NCBI RefSeq assembly: GCF_000018885.1
Contig: NC_010168.1
Span: 1 to 64,000, forward strand
Length of the DNA: 64,000 nucleotides
DNA from: Renibacterium salmoninarum ATCC 33209
GTDB taxonomy: Bacteria > Actinomycetota > Actinomycetes > Actinomycetales > Micrococcaceae
Reading direction: 5' to 3'
Below, one piece after another: positions 40,967 through 49,959 of the stretch. Below the pieces are notes generated by a model. The model was not told the DNA's origin. It worked only from the letters and a program-made list of their open reading frames with translations, and searched no databases. The translations under genes were made by a program, and so were the position numbers. How positions within the stretch are numbered: position 1 is the stretch's first letter; each line of letters opens with the position of its first letter.

Positions 40967-42984
40967 CCGTATTCCGTCTCGCGCTCTCCGAACTAAAACG
41001 GATGACCGGCGGTTTACTACCCAAACTGTCCATTCTGGCGCTGACTTTTGTGCCGCTGCTTTATGGGGCCGTGTACCTATACGCCAACTGGGATCCGTAC
41101 GGTAACCTCAACCAGCTCAACGCAGCAATCGTCGTTGACGACCAAGGAACCACAACGGCAGATGGCAAAGAACTCAAGGTTGGCCAGCAAGTGGCGCAGA
41201 ACCTGGTTGACGGCAAGAAGTTCAACTGGATTGTGGTGGACTCAGATCAACAAGCCGACGACGGCGTTGCCAATGGCAGCTATTCCTTCGCGCTAAAGAT
41301 CCCGAAAGACTTCTCTGCCAACCTGGCTTCACCGGCACATTTCGACTCAGCCAAACAAGCCATCCTCAACGTCACCACCAATGATGCAAATAATTACCTG
41401 CTCTCCACGATTGTGGATAAAGTCACGACTCAGGTACATACTTCGGTAGCTAAGCAAGTCGGCGAGACCACAGCGAACCAGCTGCTTACCGGCTACGGGA
41501 CCATCCACACGCAAATTAGCAAAGCGGCCGACGGCGCAAAACAGCTTTCAGACGGCGCTAACCAACTTCGCGACGGCGTACAACAACTGCATTCTGGCAG
41601 CACTGAGCTGTCTTCGGGTGCCAACCAACTTGCGGATGGTCAGCAAAAACTAGCGGCCGGCGCTGGTACTTTGAGCGCCGGCACTAATCAGCTTTCCAGC
41701 GGTTTGGCGCAATTGAACAGCAAAACCGCCGGGCTGCCAGCATCAGCACAGCAGCTTTCCGACGGCGCCGCCCAAGTAGCCGCCGGAAACGCCACGCTCA
41801 ATGCGAAAGTCCAGTCCGCCGTCGGTAGTCTTGGCCAGATCGATCAAGACGCCTCAGGCAAGCTAAACACTCTGTTAGACCAGCTCGTCCAGCAGCAAGT
41901 GTTGACTCCTGAGCAAAAAAGCCAGATCCAGCAGAATCTAAAAGCCGATATTGACCCGATCAAAGACAAGATCCAAACCGATGCAGCCGATGTGCAACGG
42001 CTGGCCGACGGCGCGCAGGCAGTGTCTAACGGCGCAAAAACTCTAGCCGGCGCTACTCCTGCGCTGAGCGCCGCCATTAGCCAAGCCAATGATGGTACCG
42101 CAAAACTGGCCACCGGCGCCCAGACACTGGCCAGTTCGGAGCAACAGGCAGTCGCTGGAACTAACAAACTCGCTGACGGCGCAAAAACTCTGGACGACGG
42201 CGCCGCGAAGCTCGATGATGGCGCAGTCAAGTTGGCCGACGGCGCCAACACCTTGGCCACCCAGCTAGGCCAAGGCGTCGACCAAATCCCGAATCCAAAC
42301 GACGCAACAAAGGCCAGCGCATCGAAGGTTATTGGCGATCCGATCACGGTCAACTCGCTGGCACAGACCAAAGCTGCAAACTATGGCGCGGGCTTGGCAC
42401 CATTCTTCTTAGTTTTGGCGCTCTGGGTTGGTGCCTTCATGTTGATGCAAGCGATGCGGCCATTGACGCAACGTGCACTGGCTTCCAACGCACCGGCCTG
42501 GCAAGTGGCGATTGGCGGTTGGCTGCCATTCCTCACGGTCTCAGTCGTGCAAGCCGTAGTGCTCTACTCGGTAGTTCACTTTGGTCTAGGTCTTGAGCCC
42601 AGCTACCCGGCACTCACGCTGGGCCTGCTGTTATTAGCTTCCATGGCATTTACCGCGCTGATCCAAGGAATCGTCGCGCTATTGGGCACGCCGGGCAAGT
42701 TCGTCGTCTTGATCCTCTTAGTGCTACAGCTGGTAGCCTCCGGCGGCACCTTCCCCTGGCAAACTACGCCGGAACCGCTGCACGTACTGCACCAGATCTT
42801 GCCGATGGGACACGTGGTGGACGGAATGCGAGTGCTAATCTGCGGAGCCGATTTGACTCCGATTTTGCCAATAGCCCTTGGCCTAGTGGGTTACACAGTC
42901 CTGGGCGTACTGTTCTCCTTCTTAGCAGTTCGCAAACATAAATTCTGGACGTTGAAGACCCTGCAGCCGGAGATCTCAATATGA
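40963..42984 (+). CDS. YhgE/Pip-family membrane protein
   Basis: A 673-residue member of the YhgE/Pip (phage infection protein) family related to ABC-2 permeases. One membrane helix near the N-terminus (KLSILALTFVPLLYGAVYLY) is followed by a large extracellular region of ~430 residues built from heptad-like repeats such as QLSDGANQLRDGVQQLHSGS, probably a long coiled coil. Five or so C-terminal membrane helices follow (from PFFLVLALWVGAFMLM). It overlaps the ATPase-like gene and the TetR gene by four bases each. Relatives act in export or in phage and secretion-related contacts; its cargo here is unknown. Confidence 0.88.
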   Translation: MTVFRLALSELKRMTGGLLPKLSILALTFVPLLYGAVYLYANWDPYGNLNQLNAAIVVDDQGTTTADGKELKVGQQVAQNLVDGKKFNWIVVDSDQQADDGVANGSYSFALKIPKDFSANLASPAHFDSAKQAILNVTTNDANNYLLSTIVDKVTTQVHTSVAKQVGETTANQLLTGYGTIHTQISKAADGAKQLSDGANQLRDGVQQLHSGSTELSSGANQLADGQQKLAAGAGTLSAGTNQLSSGLAQLNSKTAGLPASAQQLSDGAAQVAAGNATLNAKVQSAVGSLGQIDQDASGKLNTLLDQLVQQQVLTPEQKSQIQQNLKADIDPIKDKIQTDAADVQRLADGAQAVSNGAKTLAGATPALSAAISQANDGTAKLATGAQTLASSEQQAVAGTNKLADGAKTLDDGAAKLDDGAVKLADGANTLATQLGQGVDQIPNPNDATKASASKVIGDPITVNSLAQTKAANYGAGLAPFFLVLALWVGAFMLMQAMRPLTQRALASNAPAWQVAIGGWLPFLTVSVVQAVVLYSVVHFGLGLEPSYPALTLGLLLLASMAFTALIQGIVALLGTPGKFVVLILLVLQLVASGGTFPWQTTPEPLHVLHQILPMGHVVDGMRVLICGADLTPILPIALGLVGYTVLGVLFSFLAVRKHKFWTLKTLQPEISI

Positions 42985-43595
42985 GCGCCGAGGCCAGCGG
43001 GGTGAAACGACCCGAACGCACCAATGCGACCCGGCAGAAGCTTTTCGAGGCCTCGATGCAGCTGATCGGCGAGCGCGGCCCCGCGGAGGTAACCGTGGAT
43101 GAGATTGCTGCCGCTGCGGGCGTCTCCAAGGGCACCGTGTATTACAACTTTGGCTCGAAGTCCGAGTTGATTGCGCAATTGCTCGAATACGGCGTGCAAT
43201 TACTTGAATCTCGGCTTACGCCGGATGAGAGTTTACCTTCGCTCGAAGCGTTGGAAGCCGTGATGGGCAAAACCCTGGACTTCTTTGCCGAGTATCCGTC
43301 TTTTACCCAACTATTGGTGTCTGAAATGTGGCGCACGCCGAGCGAATGGCGAGAGACGCTGACTCTATTGCGCGAACGCCTTTTCACCCTGGCTGGATTG
43401 ACCTTTGCTCGGGTAGCTGCCGAGCATGAGGTTCAGGACAATGTAGCCCCAGACATCATCGTTGGCATGACCTTGGGTGCTGCCTTGGTGATCGGTTTAG
43501 ACCGGCAGGTATTCCATCCCGAGCGCAAACGCGATGAAGGCGTCCGGGCCTTGATGACGGTGATGCACGGCTACCTTAAGACGCCTTCGGCCTGA
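42981..43595 (+). CDS. TetR-family regulator of the YhgE operon
   Basis: A 204-residue regulator with the TetR helix-turn-helix VTVDEIAAAAGVSKGTVYYN (about 36-55) and an alpha-helical ligand domain. It starts inside the YhgE stop codon (ATGA), so it is co-translated with the transporter genes. The perfect palindrome at 40199-40216 is the likely operator. Its 3' end overlaps the convergent EamA gene by 25 bases. Confidence 0.9.
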   Translation: MSAEASGVKRPERTNATRQKLFEASMQLIGERGPAEVTVDEIAAAAGVSKGTVYYNFGSKSELIAQLLEYGVQLLESRLTPDESLPSLEALEAVMGKTLDFFAEYPSFTQLLVSEMWRTPSEWRETLTLLRERLFTLAGLTFARVAAEHEVQDNVAPDIIVGMTLGAALVIGLDRQVFHPERKRDEGVRALMTVMHGYLKTPSA

Positions 43596-44503
43596 ATCTG
43601 CTCCGACAGCACTTCTGGCACCGGTCGCGGCTTCCGGCCAAAACGAATAACTGCGGTTGCCACACCGGCGAGCAACAGCCCACCGCCTACCAACTCGGGA
43701 ATGCTTGGCGCTTCTTGCAGTACCAGCCACGCTGAGGCAATGCCGATTACTGGGATGAGCAGCGTAAACGGCCCGACCACCGCTGAGGAGTATTTGCCGA
43801 GCAAATAATTCCAGATTCCATAGCCAACGATCGTCGAAATATAGGCGGTGAACAGCGCGCCGATAATCGCCGGCAATTGCAGGTGACTCAGCGCAAAACC
43901 TATTTGCTCCGGGCCCTCCAGCAGGAAGGACAAGGCAAACATTGGCACCGGCACCACGGCTGCAGACCAGATCACCAAGCTGAGTCCGGATGTAGCCGTA
44001 CTGGCATTCTTCTGCACCTGACGCGAGACGACGTTGCCGATGGACCAGGACAATGCCGCGCCGAGGCCCAGAATAAAAGGCAGGATGGGCGCTACTTGAG
44101 CCCGGCCTACCCCAACAACAATCAGGCCAACGATGCCTAAGCCAATGCCGATCGACTGGCCTAAGTTCGGCTTCTCTTTCACAAAGAACATTGCGATCAG
44201 CACGGTAAGTAGCACTTGCGCTTGGAGCACCAACGGTGCCAGACCAGTCGGCAGCCCCATGTGCATCGCTAGGTACATTAGGCCAAATTGACCCGCATTG
44301 ACGGCCAGACCCAGAGTCACAATGACTTTCCAGCCAATCTTTGGCGGTTTGATGAAGAAGATCCAAGGGAAGATCGCCAGCACAAAACGCAATGCCACGG
44401 ATAACATCGGCGGAATCGACTGCAATGTGGCGTTGATCGCCAAGAAATTTGTGCCCCAAATAAGGGTAACCAGGACGGCGAGCAGGGCGTGCTTGGGCTT
44501 CAT
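43571..44503 (-). CDS. EamA-family (DMT) transporter
   Basis: A 310-residue inner-membrane transporter with ten predicted helices in two EamA repeats (about 5-135 and 145-285). Motifs such as LIWGTNFLAINATLQSIPP and ALSWSIGNVVSRQ are typical of amino-acid or metabolite exporters. It is divergent from a LysR gene 72 bases away, a common arrangement in which LysR controls the exporter. ATG 44503. It is intact, in contrast to the broken paralogue at 11809-12752. The substrate is unknown. Confidence 0.9.
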   Translation of the reverse strand: MKPKHALLAVLVTLIWGTNFLAINATLQSIPPMLSVALRFVLAIFPWIFFIKPPKIGWKVIVTLGLAVNAGQFGLMYLAMHMGLPTGLAPLVLQAQVLLTVLIAMFFVKEKPNLGQSIGIGLGIVGLIVVGVGRAQVAPILPFILGLGAALSWSIGNVVSRQVQKNASTATSGLSLVIWSAAVVPVPMFALSFLLEGPEQIGFALSHLQLPAIIGALFTAYISTIVGYGIWNYLLGKYSSAVVGPFTLLIPVIGIASAWLVLQEAPSIPELVGGGLLLAGVATAVIRFGRKPRPVPEVLSEQIQAEGVLR

Positions 44504-44575
44504 TCTTCCACTGTGACAGTAAATTCATTTAAGTAAAAGCAAATCTTTCGGCATCTAACTATGTAGAATTGCTTC

Positions 44576-45472
44576 ATGATTGATGTGGTCGCAGTCCGAG
44601 CCCTAGTAGCCGTCGAACAAAGTGGCTCAGTGGTGAAAGCCGCTGAGCCTATGGGGTACAGCCCCTCCGCCATCTCGCAACAAATCAAAAAGTTGGAGAA
44701 GCAATCTGGCGTTGTGTTGCTGGAGCGCTACGGACGCGGCGTACTACTCACCGAGCGAGGCAAAACGCTAGCCGAACGCGGTCGACAGATCCTGGACGAC
44801 GTTGAACTGCTCGAATCGACATTGTTGGCGGACCCGCAAAAACCCGAAGGTACGTTGCGCATCGCCGCATTCTCCACCGCATGCCGTGGTTTGGTTGGAC
44901 CCATTTTGAACGAGCTCGACGGCGGTGGCGTGCGGCTTTCGATCATTGGCGAAGATCCCAGAGAAGCAGTGGAAAGGGTGGCGACAGGGCAAGCCGATCT
45001 GGCCGTTGTACACGACTGGCAGTCCGTCCCACTAGCTATTCCGGATCACCTGGCGGTGGAGAACCTTTGCCTCGACGACGCCGAAGTTTTGGTCAATACC
45101 GAGCACCCACTTGCCAGCGCAACCGAGGTATTTCGACGCGACCTTCTTGACGAACCTTGGATCAGCACTCCGATGGGCGCGATCTGCAGTGAAGCGTTGA
45201 TGCAGATCTTCGCGGATAGGGGCACTACGCCAAAGGTTCGAGTTTACGATCCAGACTTTTCCACCCACATCGAATTCGTCTCGCTGGGTATTGCCGTGGC
45301 ACTAGTACCTCGGTTAGGCAGGCCAGCGCTGCCGGAGAATGTGGTGCCGATCTCGGTTGTCGATATGTGTAACCAGCGCCAGGTGCAGGTCATTTTCCGC
45401 AAGACGATGGCCGCTAGCCCAGCGATCCGGCACGTCGTGGCTCTTTTGCACCAAGCAGCGTCAAGGATCTAA
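44576..45472 (+). CDS. LysR-family transcriptional regulator
   Basis: A 298-residue LysR regulator. The winged helix-turn-helix occupies 1-60 (VRALVAVEQSGSVVKAAEPMGYSPSAISQQIKKLE), with an effector-binding periplasmic-binding-like domain from about 90. The divergent EamA transporter gene 72 bases away is its probable target, perhaps in response to the exported metabolite. ATG 44576. Confidence 0.92.
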   Translation: MIDVVAVRALVAVEQSGSVVKAAEPMGYSPSAISQQIKKLEKQSGVVLLERYGRGVLLTERGKTLAERGRQILDDVELLESTLLADPQKPEGTLRIAAFSTACRGLVGPILNELDGGGVRLSIIGEDPREAVERVATGQADLAVVHDWQSVPLAIPDHLAVENLCLDDAEVLVNTEHPLASATEVFRRDLLDEPWISTPMGAICSEALMQIFADRGTTPKVRVYDPDFSTHIEFVSLGIAVALVPRLGRPALPENVVPISVVDMCNQRQVQVIFRKTMAASPAIRHVVALLHQAASRI

Positions 45473-45485
45473 TCCAGCGGACTAG

Positions 45486-46013
45486 TCAGCGCGGCACCAC
45501 GAAGTTGCTGAGCTTGGCATCCTGCCCGTCTAGCTCAGCCCAACTCAGCGAATGCTGCAGAACTGCAAAAGCTGAGGTGGGGAACCGCTCCGCCAAGTCC
45601 ATATAGGCATCTTGATCCGAGTCCCGCGAAGCTAGCCGCAAGGCGACGTCTTGAACCGTCGGGAAGTGCGAAATCACTAAAAGCGAGGTCACCGTTTCGG
45701 GCACGTGATTGATCATTGAAAGCATCCGCGCCGGGCCGCCGTCGTAAAGATCGTCTTCCAGCTTTGGCGTGGGAGCCAAATCGCCAAGCTCTAGGCAGAC
45801 CCAAGTGCAGGTCTGCCTAGTCCGCAATGCTGAAGAGCACAGAATGAAATCCGGCACTACAGCGTTTTCCAAAAGCCACTTCCCAGCCAGCGGTGCCTCA
45901 GCATGACCACGCGCCGCCAACGGGCGCTCATGATCGGCTACTCCGCGCGGATAATCCGCTTTGGAGTGCCGCATCAAAATGAGCTTTTTAAGGTGATGCC
46001 CGCCAGATTCCAT
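45486..46013 (-). CDS. SixA-type phosphohistidine phosphatase
   Basis: A histidine-phosphatase-superfamily protein of about 175 residues. The catalytic motif is LILMRHSKADYPRG, where His of RHS carries the phosphate. ADHERPLAARG and SSALRTRQT follow, and the second His is in VISHFPTVQ. SixA removes phosphate from His in phosphorelay or PTS proteins in other bacteria; the target here is unknown. A TTG directly before ATG 46013 is an alternative start. Confidence 0.88.
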   Translation of the reverse strand: MESGGHHLKKLILMRHSKADYPRGVADHERPLAARGHAEAPLAGKWLLENAVVPDFILCSSALRTRQTCTWVCLELGDLAPTPKLEDDLYDGGPARMLSMINHVPETVTSLLVISHFPTVQDVALRLASRDSDQDAYMDLAERFPTSAFAVLQHSLSWAELDGQDAKLSNFVVPR

Positions 46014-46040
46014 CAAGTCAGTCTAAGACCAAAGCAGAAG

Positions 46041-46718
46041 CTAGACGGAGTACTCTGGAGCTGCCCAGACCACAACTTCGGGGTGCTCGTAGAACCGGTA
46101 GCCTTCGCCGCGCACGGTGCGGACAGTATTAGCTAGGCGGCCCAGCTTAGAACGCAAGCGCCGAATGTGCACGTCGATCGTGCGTTCATTGGGTACCTCT
46201 TCAGCATTGCGCCACAGACCGTCCAACAGCTCGTCGCGGCCTACCGTCCGAGTGCCATTCTCCACTAGGTAGTTGAGCAACTCAAATTCCTTGAAGGTCA
46301 AATTCAAGGTTTCGCCGTCCAAATGAACTTCTCGGCGAGCCAAATCTATCAAAACTCCCGCAGGACGGGTCTCTTGCGGTGAGAACTGCCGAGCTTCCGG
46401 TCGCTGCCGCACGGCAACGGTGGGGCCACCAAAGGTGGAGCGGACGACGTCGAGCGGGGTGCCTGGTGCGTCAGCCGGGGCAATCGCCACCGCAGCATAG
46501 CTTTTCGCCTGCGGCACTAATGACTGCGCATAGGCGCGAATGTCTTGAGCCAGCTTGGCCAGCGAGGTTCCGTTAGCAGCCGCCGTCTCCTCATCAATAC
46601 CGAGGTAGAGCACAAAGCCGTGCGCCACGTTGTCCTGACCAACACTGCGCACCGAATGGTCCGAACCAGCAATAAGTGGCGTAGGTGCGGTCATTGGCGC
46701 GTGCTGGCTAACCGGCAC
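46041..46718 (-). CDS. Winged-helix (OmpR/PhoB-type) regulator without receiver domain
   Basis: A 225-residue protein whose C-terminal ~100 residues form an OmpR-type winged helix (VHLDGETLNLTFKEFELLNY ... ERTIDVHIRRLRSKLGRL ... TVRGEGYRFYE). The N-terminal ~110 residues are not a receiver domain: no phosphorylatable Asp or conserved Lys is visible, and the segment GFVLYLGIDEETAAANGTSL is unfamiliar. It may respond to a ligand rather than a kinase. GTG 46718 is the longest start; ATG 46694 (MTAPTPLIAG) is an alternative. It faces an 830-bp gap ahead of the two-component genes. Confidence 0.82.
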   Translation of the reverse strand: MPVSQHAPMTAPTPLIAGSDHSVRSVGQDNVAHGFVLYLGIDEETAAANGTSLAKLAQDIRAYAQSLVPQAKSYAAVAIAPADAPGTPLDVVRSTFGGPTVAVRQRPEARQFSPQETRPAGVLIDLARREVHLDGETLNLTFKEFELLNYLVENGTRTVGRDELLDGLWRNAEEVPNERTIDVHIRRLRSKLGRLANTVRTVRGEGYRFYEHPEVVVWAAPEYSV

Positions 46719-47550
46719 TACTCGGTGTTGGGGTGCTTGCGGCGTCGCTGAAAAACCGTAACTGGCCGGGCGGCTCTGTGGGTAAAGGCGTAATTCCGGT
46801 GCGAGAAACCTTATTAGCGTTTCGTACGGAAATGTGAACGTAACCGGGTGCGATTGACATGATTGACCTCGTCGTGAAATGCCGACATCGAATAGTCGGC
46901 TCGAATGCCTGACTCCGCTAAGTTTTTCCGCGGAGGTTGCCCATCATTGGGCTGGCCAGATTGGCCGTTTGCCTTGCACTCTTCAGATGGTGAGGTTAGG
47001 CATGCATTCGACAACAGCACATGGCTCCATCGACGGGTGTGTCGTTGGGAATCGCTGCGGCTGCAGATGCTCTTGAGTGGATCTTCACATATGAAGTGTG
47101 CAACATAACAATCCAAACTTGCAAGTAACAATGAACAATTTGGCTCACATTTTGAGACAAATTGATGATTTGTGATGCAGATCACAAATCAGTCAAAGAA
47201 TGAATATTCTTCGCTTCTGACCGAGAATCGATGTCTATTGACTGATTTAAGTCAATCATTTAGCGTTCCGGTAAAATTATATTCGCTCAAATTCCAGATT
47301 CTTCGCACGGCGTCTTCTCCTGCCTCGAAACAACCTGTTCGGTCAAGGTCGGCTTGCTCGGCTCATTCAAGACAGTCATACGCAAAATCCACATCGGGCA
47401 CTCCGAGAGTTCCAAGCACGTTGATACCTTTCAAAGCCACTATTGAGATGAAATCAGGACTAGATTTAGTTCAGCTTGATTCACAGCTTGCACAGTTGAT
47501 CTCCAGTCGGCTCCAAGATTATTCATGTGAAAATATCAGAAAGTTAGATT
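46719..47550. other. 830-bp AT-rich divergent intergenic region
   Basis: Unusually long and AT-rich compared with the surrounding genes. Reading frames here have no family resemblance and one overlaps the response-regulator start, so I count none as genes. The only clear element is the CRP/GlxR-type palindrome at 47171-47186. The segment 47080-47300 is particularly A/T-rich and may hold the promoters for both flanking genes. Confidence 0.6.
47171..47186. promoter_or_regulatory. CRP/GlxR-type binding site
   Basis: TGTGATGCAGATCACA is an exact TGTGA-N6-TCACA site. The symmetry extends to 10-bp arms (GATTTGTGAT 47167-47176 and ATCACAAATC 47181-47190). It lies 365 bases before the response-regulator gene and could act on either flanking operon. 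Confidence 0.65.
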
Positions 47551-48294
47551 ATGGCTACTACTCGATCATTCACAGATAACCTGCCTCGGCTCAATCACCC
47601 GGATGGCTCCCCTATTCGCGCCCTGGTGGTCGACGACGAGCCGAGTCTGGCCGAATTGATGTCCATGGGACTACAAATGGCCGGCTGGGACGTCCAAGTT
47701 GCCCACGACGGTAATGAGGCGCTCAAGATTGCCCGGGAATACCGGCCGGACGTCTTGGTACTGGACATCATGCTGCCAGGCTTCGACGGCGTCGAGCTCC
47801 TGGGCAAGATTCGCCTCTTCGCACCGAACATTCCGGCGCTGTTCCTGACCGCGAAGGACGCAGTGCAGGACCGCGTTGCCGGTTTGACCGCCGGTGGCGA
47901 CGATTACGTCACCAAACCCTTCAGCATGGAAGAAGTGCTGTTGCGCCTGCATCGCATTGTGCAGCGCGCTGGCGTTATTGCTGAAGACTCCGCTGAAGTT
48001 CGGGTTGGCGATCTAGTGCTCAATCACGACACCCGCCAAGTTACTCGCGGAGCTGATGATGTGACGCTTACCGCCACTGAGTTTGAACTACTTCGGTACC
48101 TCATGGAGAACCCGAAGCGCGTGATTAGCAAGACGCAGATCCTGGATCGCGTCTGGAATTATGACTTTGGTGGCCAGGTGAACATCGTTGAGCTCTACAT
48201 TTCATATTTGCGAAAGAAAATCGAAGCGAATCATCCACCGATGATCCACACCGTGCGCGGCGCAGGTTACATCCTCAAACCGGCTGATCAGTGA
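47551..48294 (+). CDS. OmpR-family response regulator
   Basis: A 247-residue two-component regulator. The receiver has the acidic pair Asp28/Asp29 in LVVDDEP, the phospho-acceptor Asp72 in LVLDIMLPG, and conserved Lys122 in VTKPF. The output domain is an OmpR winged helix (TATEFELLRYLMENPKRVIS ... VELYISYLRKKIE ... TVRGAGYILK). The histidine kinase gene starts within its stop codon (GTGA overlap), forming one operon. It resembles actinobacterial TcrA/TrcR- or PhoP-type regulators, but the signal is not identifiable. Confidence 0.94.
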   Translation: MATTRSFTDNLPRLNHPDGSPIRALVVDDEPSLAELMSMGLQMAGWDVQVAHDGNEALKIAREYRPDVLVLDIMLPGFDGVELLGKIRLFAPNIPALFLTAKDAVQDRVAGLTAGGDDYVTKPFSMEEVLLRLHRIVQRAGVIAEDSAEVRVGDLVLNHDTRQVTRGADDVTLTATEFELLRYLMENPKRVISKTQILDRVWNYDFGGQVNIVELYISYLRKKIEANHPPMIHTVRGAGYILKPADQ

Positions 48295-49937
48295 GTTCTG
48301 ATCCAGCAAAAAACGATATTGATCGTAGCGAAGGCGCACCCGAACCGCTGAATTCACCAGCGCCTCAAAACGCTGAGCCGGTGACAGCATCGCCTAGTTC
48401 AACGGCTCCCTCGCCAACGGTCGGCGCGAAGCAATTCAATTCTTCAGCTCGAAAAATGACTGCGCAGGCTGGCAAACTACGTCAGGAAGCTCAGGAACGA
48501 TTCGCTTTTTCGCGCTGGAGCTTGAGGTCAAAAATGGTTTTGGCCACGCTTGGGCTTCTGACCGCGATCTGTTTCATCGTGGGAATGATCTCCTACGCGA
48601 CGATGAGTTTGGTGCTCAACAACCAACTCAATGTTGCGGTTCGCGATGCCTCAAGCCGAGTCACTACGTACTACGCCCAAGACGTGCTGCGAGTTACCTC
48701 AATGCAGGGCCTGAATTATGGCACCATGGTTGCTTACATCCATAACGGTGCGTTGGAAACCGGCCTCGACGGCAATCCGCAAATTGTGGCTAATGCAAAC
48801 GTCAGCAAAAAGATGTTGCTGCCAGATTCCGATATGCGCACGCTCACTGATATTTTGCCCTCGGACGGTTTCACCGATCGAAAATTCACTTTCGGCAGCT
48901 ATCGGCTCATCGCAACTCGGCAAAGCGACGGAAACATCGTGCTGACCGGCCTGCCTAACGGCGAGATTCACGATGCCCTGACCACGCTGGTGCTGACTAT
49001 ATTGCTTGTCTCCGCCTCGGGTCTGATCATGATGGGACTCATCGGTACGGTCATTATTCGCCGAGCAATGGCGCCATTAGACAAACTTGCAGCCGTGGCC
49101 ACCCGAGTTTCTAAGCTGCCGCTCGACGAAGGCGAGGTCAAGCTCGCCGAGCGCGTACCGCCGTCGGCCGCTAATGAATTCACTGAGATTGGCACCGTCG
49201 GCCTGGCGCTGAACCGGATGCTGGATAACGTTGCCTTCGCGTTGCAATCGCGGCAACGCAGCGAAACTAAAGTACGTCAGTTTGTTGCCGATGCCAGCCA
49301 CGAGTTGCGCACCCCACTCACCGCAATCCGCGGTTACACCGAGATGATCAAGATGACCGAGGAGCTCAGCGCTTCGGGTGAGAAGTCACTCTCTCGAGTG
49401 GAGTCGCAATCCAAGCGAATGGGTGCCATGGTGGAAGACCTTTTGACGCTGGCCAGGCTCGATGAAGGCAAGCCGTTAGAGCTCAACGACACCGAAATGA
49501 CGCAATTGGTAGTGGAAACGGTCAACGATATGAAAGTTGCCATCACAGACCATCAGTGGAAACTGGACCTGCCCAGTGATCCCTTCATTTTGAAAGCCGA
49601 CTCCGGCGGAATTCGCCAGGTGCTGCTCAATCTGCTCTCCAATGCAGCCAAGCACACGGATGCAGGCACGGTGGTCACCACAAGCCTGCGCCAAGCAGAT
49701 GCGAACACGCTTCGGCTCACTGTGGCAGATAACGGTCCCGGAATCCCGAAAGAATTTCAATCGGCTATTTTCGATCGATTCTCCCGAGTGGATGTTGCAC
49801 GTTCCGGCCATGATGGCACAACCGGTCTAGGGCTCTCGATTGTGCAAGCAATTGTTGCCGCGCACGGTGGCACCATTTCCTTAGCTTCTGAACCCGGTCG
49901 CACCCAATTCATTGTGGATTTGCCTCGAAACCAGTGA
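48291..49937 (+). CDS. Sensor histidine kinase
   Basis: A 548-residue membrane kinase, partner of the response regulator just upstream. A disordered Pro/Ser-rich N-terminus (~1-70) precedes TM1 (about 82-104), an extracytoplasmic sensor domain (~105-230) and TM2 (about 231-256). HAMP follows, then the dimerisation domain with phospho-accepting His337 in FVADASHELRTPLTAIRGYT. The ATPase domain has the N box LLNLLSNAAKH, VADNGPGIP and GTTGLGLSIV. GTG 48291 overlaps the regulator stop. The sensor domain is not a recognised type. Confidence 0.94.
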   Translation: MSSDPAKNDIDRSEGAPEPLNSPAPQNAEPVTASPSSTAPSPTVGAKQFNSSARKMTAQAGKLRQEAQERFAFSRWSLRSKMVLATLGLLTAICFIVGMISYATMSLVLNNQLNVAVRDASSRVTTYYAQDVLRVTSMQGLNYGTMVAYIHNGALETGLDGNPQIVANANVSKKMLLPDSDMRTLTDILPSDGFTDRKFTFGSYRLIATRQSDGNIVLTGLPNGEIHDALTTLVLTILLVSASGLIMMGLIGTVIIRRAMAPLDKLAAVATRVSKLPLDEGEVKLAERVPPSAANEFTEIGTVGLALNRMLDNVAFALQSRQRSETKVRQFVADASHELRTPLTAIRGYTEMIKMTEELSASGEKSLSRVESQSKRMGAMVEDLLTLARLDEGKPLELNDTEMTQLVVETVNDMKVAITDHQWKLDLPSDPFILKADSGGIRQVLLNLLSNAAKHTDAGTVVTTSLRQADANTLRLTVADNGPGIPKEFQSAIFDRFSRVDVARSGHDGTTGLGLSIVQAIVAAHGGTISLASEPGRTQFIVDLPRNQ

Positions 49938-49959
49938 ACTCGCAGTACGTTCTTGGCGA

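Noticed and set aside
41520..42260. Tandem-repeat or CRISPR-like array in the YhgE gene
   Set aside because: The repetition is at protein level (GA-x-L-x-DGA heptads) inside a conserved coding sequence; there are no exact direct repeats with spacers.
46814..47185. 123-codon minus-strand frame in the long gap
   Set aside because: Cys/Ser-rich with no domain pattern and it runs through the CRP-type palindrome.
47172..47579. 135-codon plus-strand frame ahead of the response regulator
   Set aside because: Overlaps the regulator start out of frame and begins inside the CRP-type palindrome; composition is non-coding.
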